A stretch of DNA of 8,439 bases from an uncultured Bacteroidaceae bacterium. Its GTDB lineage: Bacteria > Bacteroidota > Bacteroidia > Bacteroidales > Bacteroidaceae. The translations under genes were made by a program, and so were the position numbers. Every line of letters begins with the position of its first letter. Position 1 is the first letter of the stretch. Of this stretch, positions 1 to 5,854 are shown piece after piece. The stretch spans positions 1-8,439 of the forward strand of contig CAJGCJ010000086.1 of assembly GCA_904501775.1 (NCBI GenBank), read 5' to 3'. The notes under the pieces are model-generated. The model had not been told where the DNA came from. It saw only the letters and a program-made list of their open reading frames with translations, and did not search any database.

Positions 1-132
1 ATAGATTATCCTCTATTATATCAATCAATTAGAGTAAAATACTATGTATTCATAGGGTGGTTTACTAATACCCTACGCTACGATATCAAGGACATCGAGA
101 GTCTGTTTGCCCTTGACTGTTTGGAAGCGTAG
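1..132 (+). CDS. Possible 3' end of an unrecognised gene, cut by the window edge
   Basis: Frame 1 is open from the first base to a TAG at 130-132 and would give 43 residues, ending in TLRYDIKDIESLFALDCLEA. No start codon is visible because the window begins inside it. I do not recognise the sequence and see no motif. The opposite strand is also open over part of this stretch (stop complementary to 77-79, about 28 residues from a GTG at 163-161 with a plausible-looking end, QTLDVLDIVA). Either frame could be a chance opening, so confidence is low. Confidence 0.25.
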   Translation: MDYPLLYQSIRVKYYVFIGWFTNTLRYDIKDIESLFALDCLEA

Positions 133-266
133 CACTCTGTTTGAAAAGTCAAGGAACACTAATACTACTATAAATAATTTTGTGATAAGCGAAAGGGGTT
201 ACATACATAAAAACGCCCTACGAGGGGGCGTAAATGATGTTTTAAGATTTGATACCATTACCAACC
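133..266. other. Non-coding stretch with small repeats and a weak hairpin
   Basis: No convincing gene is visible here. CTGTTTG occurs three times just upstream and inside this stretch (103-109, 117-123, 137-143). CCTTGAC (111-117) and GTCAAGG (149-155) form an inverted repeat. ACGCCC (213-218) and GGGCGT (226-231) can form a 6-bp GC-rich hairpin with a 7-nt loop. It is followed by an A-rich rather than a U-rich tail, so it is at best a weak terminator for whatever lies to the left. Confidence 0.4.
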
Positions 267-316
267 TTGTAAGATTTTAGAAAATATCTCTTACAAAAGT
301 TGTACAGTTATACAAC
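267..316. promoter_or_regulatory. Operator-like array of TTGTA/TACAA half sites before the toxin-antitoxin operon
   Basis: Two nested inverted repeats precede the toxin gene. TTGTAAGA (267-274) pairs with TCTTACAA (289-296), and GTTGTA (299-304) pairs with TACAAC (311-316). The 5-bp core TTGTA or its complement TACAA therefore occurs four times, at 267, 292, 300 and 311. The last two copies flank and overlap the putative -33 element. Xre-type antitoxins usually repress their own operon by binding such palindromes, so this is the likely autoregulatory operator. The assignment is an inference from position and symmetry. Confidence 0.55.
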
Positions 317-330
317 TTTGTTTATATTTG
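300..330 (+). promoter_or_regulatory. Bacteroidetes-type promoter of the toxin-antitoxin operon
   Basis: TATATTTG at 323-330 matches the -7 consensus TAnnTTTG exactly. TTG at 300-302 lies 20 bp upstream and fits a partial -33 TTTG element. The predicted transcription start, about 333-335, is only a few bases before the ATG at 338, so the toxin mRNA would be nearly leaderless. Confidence 0.6.
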
Positions 331-337
331 CAACACT

Positions 338-664
338 ATGAAAAAGATAATTGCATACAAACGGTATTACGCCGACTTTATGGCGAAATTATCCCAACCT
401 GAACGAATAAAAATAATGCGCGCATTGTTGTTATTTGAAACAGAGGATAAAATACCGCACCATTACATAAAGTATATTCGCGATGGGATATATGAATTCC
501 GAGTGAACTACGGCAATAATGAGTTCCGTATCTTTTTCATATACGATGGTGACACCATTGTGGTTTTGTTCAACTGTTTTAAGAAGAAAACCCAAAAGAC
601 ACCTGACAGTGAAATAAAAAAAGCAGTACAACTAAAGAATGAGTATTATGAGCAAAAAGAATGA
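338..664 (+). CDS. HigB/Gp49-like RelE-superfamily toxin
   Basis: This 108-residue protein fits the phage-derived Gp49-like/HigB family of RelE-fold toxins, which cleave mRNA, usually on the ribosome, unless bound by their antitoxin. The family pattern is clear: an N-terminal helical part (residues 10-35), then the strand motif GIYEFRVNYGNNEFRIFF (about 50-67), a second strand DGDTIVVLFNCF, and the basic signature KKKTQKTP (about 82-89) that carries the presumed RNA-contacting residues. The length is normal for the family. It is the first gene of the operon, the order typical of higBA-like modules, and its last 26 bases overlap the antitoxin frame, implying translational coupling. The start is fixed by the promoter immediately upstream. 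The gene appears intact. Its local AT-richness suggests acquisition by transfer. The family call is firm; the exact cleavage target is not known. Confidence 0.88.
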   Translation: MKKIIAYKRYYADFMAKLSQPERIKIMRALLLFETEDKIPHHYIKYIRDGIYEFRVNYGNNEFRIFFIYDGDTIVVLFNCFKKKTQKTPDSEIKKAVQLKNEYYEQKE

Positions 665-944
665 TATTTATGATGTAAGTGCCGAACTTGCAAGGGAGTT
701 TGGAGAGATTGGCACTCAAAGTCGTGCAGAGGCTACAGCAAAGGCTTGGGAGGAGTACAATGCGCAGATACTGCTTGATGCTCGCAAGAACGCTCGTTTG
801 ACACAAGCTGAACTTGCAGAGCGTATTGGTGCAGACAAAAGTTATATATCACGCATTGAACGAGGCATAACAGTTCCCACAGTTGCAACCCGTTATAAGA
901 TTGCAGCTGCAATGGGGTTGACTGTTGAATTGAAGCCTATTTGA
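639..944 (+). CDS. Xre-family helix-turn-helix antitoxin
   Basis: This protein of 101 residues (98 if translation starts at the second ATG, 648) is the partner of the preceding toxin. The C-terminal half is a Cro/C1-type helix-turn-helix: LTQAELAERIGADKSYISRIERG at about residues 54-76 contains the two recognition helices, followed by the stabilising helix of the fold. The N-terminal part (about 5-45, acidic and alanine-rich) probably wraps the toxin. It should neutralise the toxin by direct binding and repress the operon at the TTGTA/TACAA sites at 267-316. The start is ambiguous: ATG 639 overlaps the toxin by 26 nt, ATG 648 by 17 nt. The second gives the family-like MSKKND beginning and may be the real one. 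No separate promoter is visible for it. Confidence 0.87.
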   Translation: MSIMSKKNDIYDVSAELAREFGEIGTQSRAEATAKAWEEYNAQILLDARKNARLTQAELAERIGADKSYISRIERGITVPTVATRYKIAAAMGLTVELKPI

Positions 945-1049
945 TAGAAGTAATTTTCAGAGGTCATCACGAACTTTACAAAAAGTTTTCATATCATACC
1001 CCTCTGCTCTCAAATAATGGACAAAATCTACAACTTTAAGAAAATCCTC

Positions 1050-1080
1050 TTTGAAAGTTCGATAATTTGTCACAAATTTG
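1050..1080 (+). promoter_or_regulatory. Probable promoter of the M23 peptidase gene
   Basis: TTTG at 1050-1053 is followed after 19 bp by CAAATTTG at 1073-1080, which differs from TAnnTTTG only in the first base and has the usual following C. The predicted start of transcription is about 1083-1085, giving a 5' leader of about 70 nt that contains the hairpin at 1090-1115. Confidence 0.45.
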
Positions 1081-1089
1081 CACCAAAGG

Positions 1090-1118
1090 AAAAGAGAATC
1101 ACACGATTCTCTTTTTTT
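1090..1118 (+). terminator. Intrinsic terminator hairpin between antitoxin and M23 gene
   Basis: The arms 1090-1100 and 1105-1115 pair perfectly over 11 bp around the loop ACAC. The 3' arm runs into seven T residues (1112-1118). This is a textbook intrinsic terminator reading rightwards, and the simplest role is to end the toxin-antitoxin transcript, although it lies 145 nt after the antitoxin stop. It also lies inside the predicted leader of the M23 gene, which leaves room for an attenuation role. Confidence 0.7.
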
Positions 1119-1153
1119 GATTATTTATAACAGACAAGCCTAACAACAAACAA

Positions 1154-2434
1154 ATGAAAATAAAGAGACATATAGGACTATCCGCTATAATATTGTTTGT
1201 AATAACCACAATTGCATGCTGCACCTCGGGTGGCGGCAACACCCTTTCGGAAACCGAAGAGAGTGCAGACAGTTCAAAAGTAGAGCCTGTAATAACAAAA
1301 TACGGTCTTCCGATTGATAACTACAACACCTACTACGACACAGTGAAGCTACGCCAGACCATAGCCGAGATATTATTCGATTTCGGATTTACCGCACAAC
1401 AGATACACCGGCTCACACAATGCCCCGACAGCATCTTCGATGTGCGCAAGATACGTCCGGGACAGGCCTGCCTGCTTGTTACCGAAAAGGACAGCGCGGC
1501 AACCCCATGCTATTTCATCTACGAGGAAAGCCCCAAGACATATATCACATTCGATCTTAAGAACAACTACCATGCGACACGCAACAACAAGCCTGTGGAG
1601 TGGCGCGAAAGCGAGGTTGCAGGCACTGTAAACAGTTCGTTGTGGGTATCGATGCAAGAGAACGGCACTTCGCCGCTATTAGCCGTTGAGATGTCGCACA
1701 TCTTCGGCTGGTCGGTCGATTTCTTCGGAATACAGAAAGGCGACGAATACCGTTTAATTTATGAGCAGGAATATGTCGAGGAGACACCGCTGAACAACTA
1801 CCGCATTGTTGCAGCATCATTCCGCGCATCGGACAGCACAATATATGCCATTCCCTACACACAGGAGAACGAGGAGCTTTTCTATAACATTGACGGAAAC
1901 AGCCTTGAGGGCGCGTTCCTGAAAGCCCCACTCGACTACTACCGCATATCATCGCGTTTCTCGAACAGCCGTTTCCACCCTGTATTGCGCCGCTATCGCG
2001 CACATCACGGGGTAGACTATGCCGCACCCGCAGGAACACCTGTCTATGCCATCGGAAGCGGAAAGGTCATTGCAAAGGCCTTTCAGGCAGGCGGCGGAGG
2101 AAACTATGTAAAGATAAAGCACAACGGCACATATACAACAACATACATGCATCTGTCGCGCTTTGCGAAAGGACTTAAAGTGGGCGATTTCGTCAAGCAG
2201 AAGCAGGTTATCGGATATGTGGGCTCTACCGGCATTTCAACAGGACCGCACCTCGACTTCCGCGTACACGAGAACGGCAAGCCAATCAACCCGCTTACCA
2301 TAAAATCGCAGCCCAAGAAACCTATAAGCGACTCGTGCCGTGCCGAATTCAACATTTTGTGCGACTCGCTCGTCAAACGGTTGAATGGCATAGAAAATGC
2401 TACAATCGAAGCAACTGACTTCATCCGACAATAA
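1154..2434 (+). CDS. MepM-like M23 peptidoglycan endopeptidase, predicted lipoprotein
   Basis: This 426-residue envelope enzyme is predicted to cut peptide cross-links in peptidoglycan. Residues 1-22 are a signal sequence ending in a loose lipobox (T-I-A-C22, followed by a second Cys), so it is probably membrane-anchored in the periplasm. Residues about 55-105 resemble the LysM/OapA-like N-terminal domain. Residues about 148-240 (AGTVNSSLW..., ...IFGWSVDFFGIQKGDEYRLIYE) match the regulatory domain of the MepM/Csd3/ShyA group. The M23 domain (about 265-375) has H284-x3-D288, H333 (TYMHLS) and H366-L-D368. The last motif is normally HxH, so the third zinc ligand is replaced by Asp, which could still bind zinc. 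GDFVKQKQVIGYVGSTG is the usual core before it. The gene stands alone between the hairpin at 1090-1115 and the shared palindrome at 2431-2474. The family call is firm; activity with HxD is inferred. Confidence 0.9.
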   Translation: MKIKRHIGLSAIILFVITTIACCTSGGGNTLSETEESADSSKVEPVITKYGLPIDNYNTYYDTVKLRQTIAEILFDFGFTAQQIHRLTQCPDSIFDVRKIRPGQACLLVTEKDSAATPCYFIYEESPKTYITFDLKNNYHATRNNKPVEWRESEVAGTVNSSLWVSMQENGTSPLLAVEMSHIFGWSVDFFGIQKGDEYRLIYEQEYVEETPLNNYRIVAASFRASDSTIYAIPYTQENEELFYNIDGNSLEGAFLKAPLDYYRISSRFSNSRFHPVLRRYRAHHGVDYAAPAGTPVYAIGSGKVIAKAFQAGGGGNYVKIKHNGTYTTTYMHLSRFAKGLKVGDFVKQKQVIGYVGSTGISTGPHLDFRVHENGKPINPLTIKSQPKKPISDSCRAEFNILCDSLVKRLNGIENATIEATDFIRQ

Positions 2435-2474
2435 TACAACAAGCGATGCCCATGGGCATCGCTTGTTGTATTAT
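2431..2474. terminator. Bidirectional terminator: perfect 44-bp palindrome
   Basis: The sequence is identical to its own reverse complement over 44 bp, with no interruption at the centre (CCATGG at 2450-2455). In RNA it folds to a 20-bp stem with a 4-nt loop. The GC-rich core is 2443-2462, and on each strand it is followed by a U-rich stretch (TTGTTGTATTAT). It includes the stop codon of the M23 gene (2432-2434) and ends 10 bp before the stop of the convergent ABC-F gene, so it can terminate both. Confidence 0.82.
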
Positions 2475-2483
2475 AAAAAGAAT

Positions 2484-4355
2484 TTATACATACTCACTGA
2501 GTTCGAGCCAACGCATGCTCTTTTCGTCAATAAGCTCTATCACCTGTGATATGCGTTGCGATTTCTGCATAAGGGAGTTATTGTCGAGAGTGCCGCTGCT
2601 CATCTCCTGTTCAAGCACGCTCTTCTCCTCTTCGAGCTGCTGAATCTCCACCTCGAGCGACTCGTACTCGCGCTGCTCCTTGAATGTAAGCTTGCGCTTG
2701 GCATCGGTACTACGGTACGACTGTTTCTGTTCGGTCTGCTTCGCGTTCTTGACAGCCGCAGCCTTGGCTGCGGCTGCGCGTTCCTCTTCGCGCCAGTCGC
2801 GATAGTCGGTGTAGTTGCCGGGGAAATCCTTTATATCGCCACCGCCATTGAAAACGAAAATATGGTCGACAACACGGTCCATGAAGTAGCGGTCGTGGCT
2901 GACAACAATCACACACCCCTTGAACTCGCGCAGATACTCCTCGAGTATTTGCAATGTATCAATATCGAGGTCGTTTGTAGGCTCATCGAGGACAAGGAAA
3001 TTGGGGTTGGACATGAGCACTGTACAAAGATAGAGACGTCGTTTTTCGCCACCGCTCAATTTATACACATAGCTGTACTGCTGTTCGGGAGAGAAGAGGA
3101 AATGCTGAAGGAACTGTGATGCCGAGAGCATCTTACCGCCAACCGGGATAACCTCGGCTATCGCCTTTACCACATCTATAACCTTCATCTGCTCGTTGAA
3201 CTGCAGTCCCTCCTGGCTGTAATATCCCCATTTTACCGTTTCGCCCACCTCTATTATTCCGCTGTCGGGAGATACCTTGCCCAAAAGCATCTTTATGAAG
3301 GTACTCTTTCCTGTACCGTTGTCGCCCACAATGCCAAGTTTCTCGAATCGCGAGAAGGTGTAGTAGAAATCCTTTGTGATGACTTTGCTGTCATAAGCCT
3401 TTTCGAGAGCCTTCATCACGAATATCTTGTTGCCTATGTACTGTGATTTTATCTCGAGCGACACACTTGCATCATCGCGCATGGCTGCTGCCTTCTCCTG
3501 CAGTTTGTAGAATGCCTCGATACGGTATTTCGCCTTGTGCGCACGCGCCTGAGGCTGACGACGCATCCAATCGAGTTCGGTGCGCAAGAGATTGCGCGCA
3601 CGCGCAGTCTCGGCGGCAAGGTTCTGCAAACGCTCTTCGCGCTTTTGCAGGAAATAGCTGTAATTACCCTTATAGCGATATATGCGGCTGTCGTCAATCT
3701 CAATTATGTCGTTACACACCCTATCGAGGAAATATCGGTCGTGGGTTACCATGAGCAGGCTGCCTGTGAAGCGCGAGAGATACTCCTCGAGCCACTCTAC
3801 CATGCTCATGTCGAGGTGGTTGGTAGGTTCGTCAAGAATCATCATATCGGGCTCTTCGATGAGAACGGCTGCAAGCGCCACACGCTTTTTCTGTCCGCCC
3901 GACAATTCGCATACCGGCTGGTTGAAACGGTCTATCTTAAGCATCGACAGCACCTGCTTGGTACGCGTCTCATAATCCCATGCGTTAAGGCGTTCCATCT
4001 CTTCCATAAGCGCAGGAAGTTCCTTGTCGTCGCCACACTCAAGAGCCTTTTCGTAACGGGCTATAAGCTGCGACACAACGCTGTTGCGCTGCATACATGC
4101 CTCGATAACGGTGAGATTGTCCTTAAAATCGGGCTCTTGCTCAAGGTAGCCGACTCGCACACCCGAGCGCAATGTAATTTTCCCCTCATCGGGGACATCG
4201 GCGCCTGCTATAATCTTCAGCAATGTGCTTTTACCCTTGCCATTGCGTGCTATAAGACCTATGCGCTGTCTCTCTTCAACAGCAAACGAGACCCCACTGA
4301 AGAGTATCGACTCGCCGAAGCTCTTAGAGAGCCCCTCTATCTGTAAATCTATCAT
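2484..4355 (-). CDS. ABC-F family ATPase, Uup type
   Basis: This 623-residue soluble protein has two ATPase domains in tandem and no membrane segments. Domain 1: Walker A ARNGKGKST (36-44), signature LSGGQ (151-155), Walker B with DEPTNHLD (175-182), H-switch VTHDRYF (203-209). A basic linker follows (about 237-300, with ELDWMRRQPQARAHKAKYR), which in ABC-F proteins reaches the ribosomal P-site region. Domain 2: GDNGTGKST (344-352), LSGGE (433-437), DEPTNDLD (457-464), VSHDRYF (485-491). The charged C-terminal helical hairpin (about 555-615) is the Uup-type coiled coil. Such proteins act on stalled ribosomes, and Uup has also been linked to branched DNA. I chose ATG 4355 (MIDLQIEGLSKSFG). The frame runs open 99 bp further to ATG 4454, but that part is AT-rich promoter-like sequence and lies outside the ABC domain. 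Housekeeping rather than drug resistance is inferred. Confidence 0.9.
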   Translation of the reverse strand: MIDLQIEGLSKSFGESILFSGVSFAVEERQRIGLIARNGKGKSTLLKIIAGADVPDEGKITLRSGVRVGYLEQEPDFKDNLTVIEACMQRNSVVSQLIARYEKALECGDDKELPALMEEMERLNAWDYETRTKQVLSMLKIDRFNQPVCELSGGQKKRVALAAVLIEEPDMMILDEPTNHLDMSMVEWLEEYLSRFTGSLLMVTHDRYFLDRVCNDIIEIDDSRIYRYKGNYSYFLQKREERLQNLAAETARARNLLRTELDWMRRQPQARAHKAKYRIEAFYKLQEKAAAMRDDASVSLEIKSQYIGNKIFVMKALEKAYDSKVITKDFYYTFSRFEKLGIVGDNGTGKSTFIKMLLGKVSPDSGIIEVGETVKWGYYSQEGLQFNEQMKVIDVVKAIAEVIPVGGKMLSASQFLQHFLFSPEQQYSYVYKLSGGEKRRLYLCTVLMSNPNFLVLDEPTNDLDIDTLQILEEYLREFKGCVIVVSHDRYFMDRVVDHIFVFNGGGDIKDFPGNYTDYRDWREEERAAAAKAAAVKNAKQTEQKQSYRSTDAKRKLTFKEQREYESLEVEIQQLEEEKSVLEQEMSSGTLDNNSLMQKSQRISQVIELIDEKSMRWLELSEYV

Positions 4356-4377
4356 ATCTGATTCTAATATTATCGTG

Positions 4378-4385
4378 CGAAGATA
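4378..4385 (-). promoter_or_regulatory. Possible -7 element of the ABC-F gene
   Basis: Read on the minus strand this is TATCTTCG followed by CAC, one base from the TAnnTTTG consensus, 22 bp before the chosen ATG. I see no well-spaced TTTG element upstream, so the assignment is weak. It would place the transcription start downstream of the alternative ATG at 4454, in agreement with the shorter protein. Confidence 0.35.
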
Positions 4386-4457
4386 CAAACAGAAAAACAA
4401 AATAGCGCCTATAAAACAAAATATTCGCACAATAGCAGCACGAATGATTGTCACAAC

Positions 4458-4488
4458 TTTGATTTTTCAATTATTTTATGTTAATTCG
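4458..4488 (+). promoter_or_regulatory. Probable promoter of the acyltransferase-like gene
   Basis: TTTG at 4458-4461 is followed after 19 bp by TTAATTCG (4481-4488) and then C, a two-mismatch version of TAnnTTTG at ideal spacing. The predicted transcription start is about 4491-4493, which gives a leader of about 22 nt to ATG 4514. ATG 4478 lies inside this promoter and so is unlikely to be used. Confidence 0.45.
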
Positions 4489-4513
4489 CAACATAACTAA
4501 AAATTCAACCATT

Positions 4514-5662
4514 ATGATACCAGCAGAATTTGATGAAATTCGTCCATATATGCCCGAGGAACTTCCCGCAGTGTACGAAGAGTTATTAGCAGACCCTGAG
4601 TTTCAGGCAGCAATGGGTTATGTGTTCAAGCAGGTGCCTTTTGAGCAGGTAGCTGCCATGATACGCGGTTGCAAGACAAATATTGAATTCCAGAAAACCA
4701 TTGTACTTCCATTCCTGCAGGGCCTTCTGAAGAAGCTCAGCACAGGAATAAGCCTAAGCTACGACAATAAAGAGAGCCTTGCCGATGCCTTGTGCATATC
4801 GAACCACAGGGATATTATCCTCGACTCGGCATTCCTGTGCATGCTAATGATTGAGAATGTAGACAACACTGTGGAGATTGCCATTGGAGACAACCTGCTC
4901 ATACGTCCTTGGATAAAGAAACTTGTGCGTGTTAACCGCAGTTTCATTGTGCAGCGTTCGGCATCCATCCGCGAGATGCTTGCATCGTCAAAACGTCTCT
5001 CATCATATATACACCATGCGATAGCTGAGCGTCACCAGCCCATATGGATTGCACAGCGCGAAGGACGTGCAAAGGATTCGAACGATGCCACACAAGAGGG
5101 CCTTATCAAGATGCTCTCGATGTACAGCAGCGGTGACATCTTCGATGCACTCAAGGAACTGAACCTTTCGCCCACAACAATTTCGTACGAGTTCGACCCG
5201 TGCGACTACCTCAAGGCCAAAGAGTTCCAGCAGAAGCGCGACAATCCGGCACACAAGAAATCGCCTATGGACGACCTCATCAACATGCAGACAGGACTCT
5301 TCGGTTACAAGGGTGCCATCCACTACCACATTGCCGACAGAATAAACGACAAGATTGCGGCACTCGACAAAGAGATGCCCAAGAACGAAAAGACAGCTGC
5401 CGTCGCACGCATCATAGACAAGGAGATACACCGCAACTACAAGTTCTGGCCCGTAAACTACTACTTCTATGAGCTGCTCACAGGTGACAACTCCTACGCT
5501 GACAAGTACACCGCAGCCGACAAGGAGAAGCTCGACCAATATCTTGCCGAGCGCATAAACATGGTAGACCTGCCCGACAAAGACGAGCAGTTCCTGCGCA
5601 CCAAGATTCTTGAAATGTATGCCAACCCACTTATAAACTACAAAAAATCGACCGAGCAGTAA
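4514..5662 (+). CDS. Lysophospholipid acyltransferase-like protein (PlsC-like superfamily)
   Basis: This 382-residue protein resembles the large Bacteroidetes proteins annotated as 1-acyl-sn-glycerol-3-phosphate or glycerol acyltransferase, which would transfer a fatty acyl chain to a lysophospholipid at the inner membrane. The superfamily blocks are visible: SNHRDIILDSAF (96-107), with catalytic candidates H98 and D104; the acceptor block NRSFIVQR (141-148); and the EGR block AQREGRAKDSND (180-191). The spacing is HX5D rather than the usual HX4D. Residues 1-85 and the stretch after about 230 (DYLKAKEFQQKRDNPAHKK..., ending NPLINYKKSTEQ) lie outside the core, making it longer than PlsC (about 240 residues). 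No clear transmembrane helix is seen, so membrane association is probably peripheral. Start: ATG 4514 is preferred over in-frame ATG 4478, which lies within the predicted promoter. It is divergent from the ABC-F gene. The substrate is not certain. Confidence 0.75.
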   Translation: MIPAEFDEIRPYMPEELPAVYEELLADPEFQAAMGYVFKQVPFEQVAAMIRGCKTNIEFQKTIVLPFLQGLLKKLSTGISLSYDNKESLADALCISNHRDIILDSAFLCMLMIENVDNTVEIAIGDNLLIRPWIKKLVRVNRSFIVQRSASIREMLASSKRLSSYIHHAIAERHQPIWIAQREGRAKDSNDATQEGLIKMLSMYSSGDIFDALKELNLSPTTISYEFDPCDYLKAKEFQQKRDNPAHKKSPMDDLINMQTGLFGYKGAIHYHIADRINDKIAALDKEMPKNEKTAAVARIIDKEIHRNYKFWPVNYYFYELLTGDNSYADKYTAADKEKLDQYLAERINMVDLPDKDEQFLRTKILEMYANPLINYKKSTEQ

Positions 5663-5700
5663 ACAAAACCACCGCTTGAACCATTATATCAATGTACGAT

Positions 5701-5708
5701 TAAATTTG
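5701..5708 (+). promoter_or_regulatory. Perfect -7 element (TAAATTTG) inside the 5663-5964 gap
   Basis: The box matches TAnnTTTG exactly. The nearest TTG (5676-5678) is 22 bp upstream, slightly longer than the usual 19-21 bp, so the -33 part is poor. If used, transcription would begin near 5711-5713 and run into the hairpins at 5724-5802. No long gene starts there, which suggests a non-coding or leader transcript. Confidence 0.45.
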
Positions 5709-5710
5709 AG

Positions 5711-5805
5711 TTAGAATGGTTCTGCGGTCGGGCCTATGATGATTCGGATGCGCATGACATAGACCGCAAACAGGCTGTCTCCTTGTTGGAGACAGCCTGT
5801 TTTCA
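5711..5805 (+). ncRNA. Candidate small structured RNA or leader/attenuator
   Basis: Between the -7 box at 5701-5708 and the terminator at 5768-5802, TGCGGTC (5723-5729) pairs with GACCGCA (5762-5768). Inside it, CTATG (5734-5738) can pair with CATAG (5758-5762), sharing one base with the outer helix. The segment closed by these helices holds two tiny overlapping frames: MVLRSGL (5716-5739) and MMIRMRMT (5736-5762), joined by an ATGA overlap. Promoter-like box, helix, strong terminator and no long gene describe either an independent RNA of about 90 nt or a leader whose translation controls the terminator. I do not recognise it as tmRNA, 6S, SRP RNA, a tRNA or a known riboswitch. The exact ends are estimates. 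Confidence 0.4.
5768..5802 (+). terminator. Strong intrinsic terminator
   Basis: The arms 5768-5782 and 5788-5802 pair perfectly over 15 bp around the loop TTGTT. The 3' arm ends in GCCTG followed by four T residues (5800-5803), while the left side has no U-rich exit for minus-strand transcription, so it reads rightwards. It ends either the acyltransferase mRNA (105 nt after its stop) or the candidate small RNA, and it separates both from the next operon. Confidence 0.8.
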
Positions 5806-5854
5806 TAACATAAAAGAGTGATTTCATGGTTGCAACAAGGCATAAATAAAAAAA

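Noticed and set aside
77..163. Minus-strand GTG-started 28-residue frame ending QTLDVLDIVA
   Set aside because: It has no ATG, no promoter and no recognisable family, and it overlaps an equally open frame on the plus strand. It is mentioned only as an alternative reading of the left edge.
3537..4346. Long open frame (269 codons) on the plus strand opposite the ABC-F gene, and a similar one of 187 codons at 2556-3119
   Set aside because: Both lie entirely antisense to a well-supported ABC-F gene with all motifs intact. Their translations show no recognisable domain, and their openness follows from the codon bias of the real gene.
4356..4454. 33-residue hydrophobic N-terminal extension of the ABC-F protein from ATG 4454
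   Set aside because: ABC-F proteins are soluble and begin close to the first ATPase domain, as MIDLQIEGLSKSFG does. The extension is translated AT-rich intergenic sequence containing a -7-like box.
4478..4513. 12-residue longer start for the acyltransferase-like protein
   Set aside because: ATG 4478 lies between the predicted -33 and -7 boxes, upstream of the expected transcription start.
5003..5539. 178-codon open frame on the minus strand inside the acyltransferase-like gene
   Set aside because: It is antisense to a conserved gene and gives a valine/leucine/cysteine-rich sequence without motifs.
5707..5751. Minus-strand peptide MRIRIIIGPTAEPF that looks like an Ile-rich leader peptide
   Set aside because: Downstream on that strand lies only the antisense of the acyltransferase gene, with no operon to control. 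The terminator beside it reads the other way.
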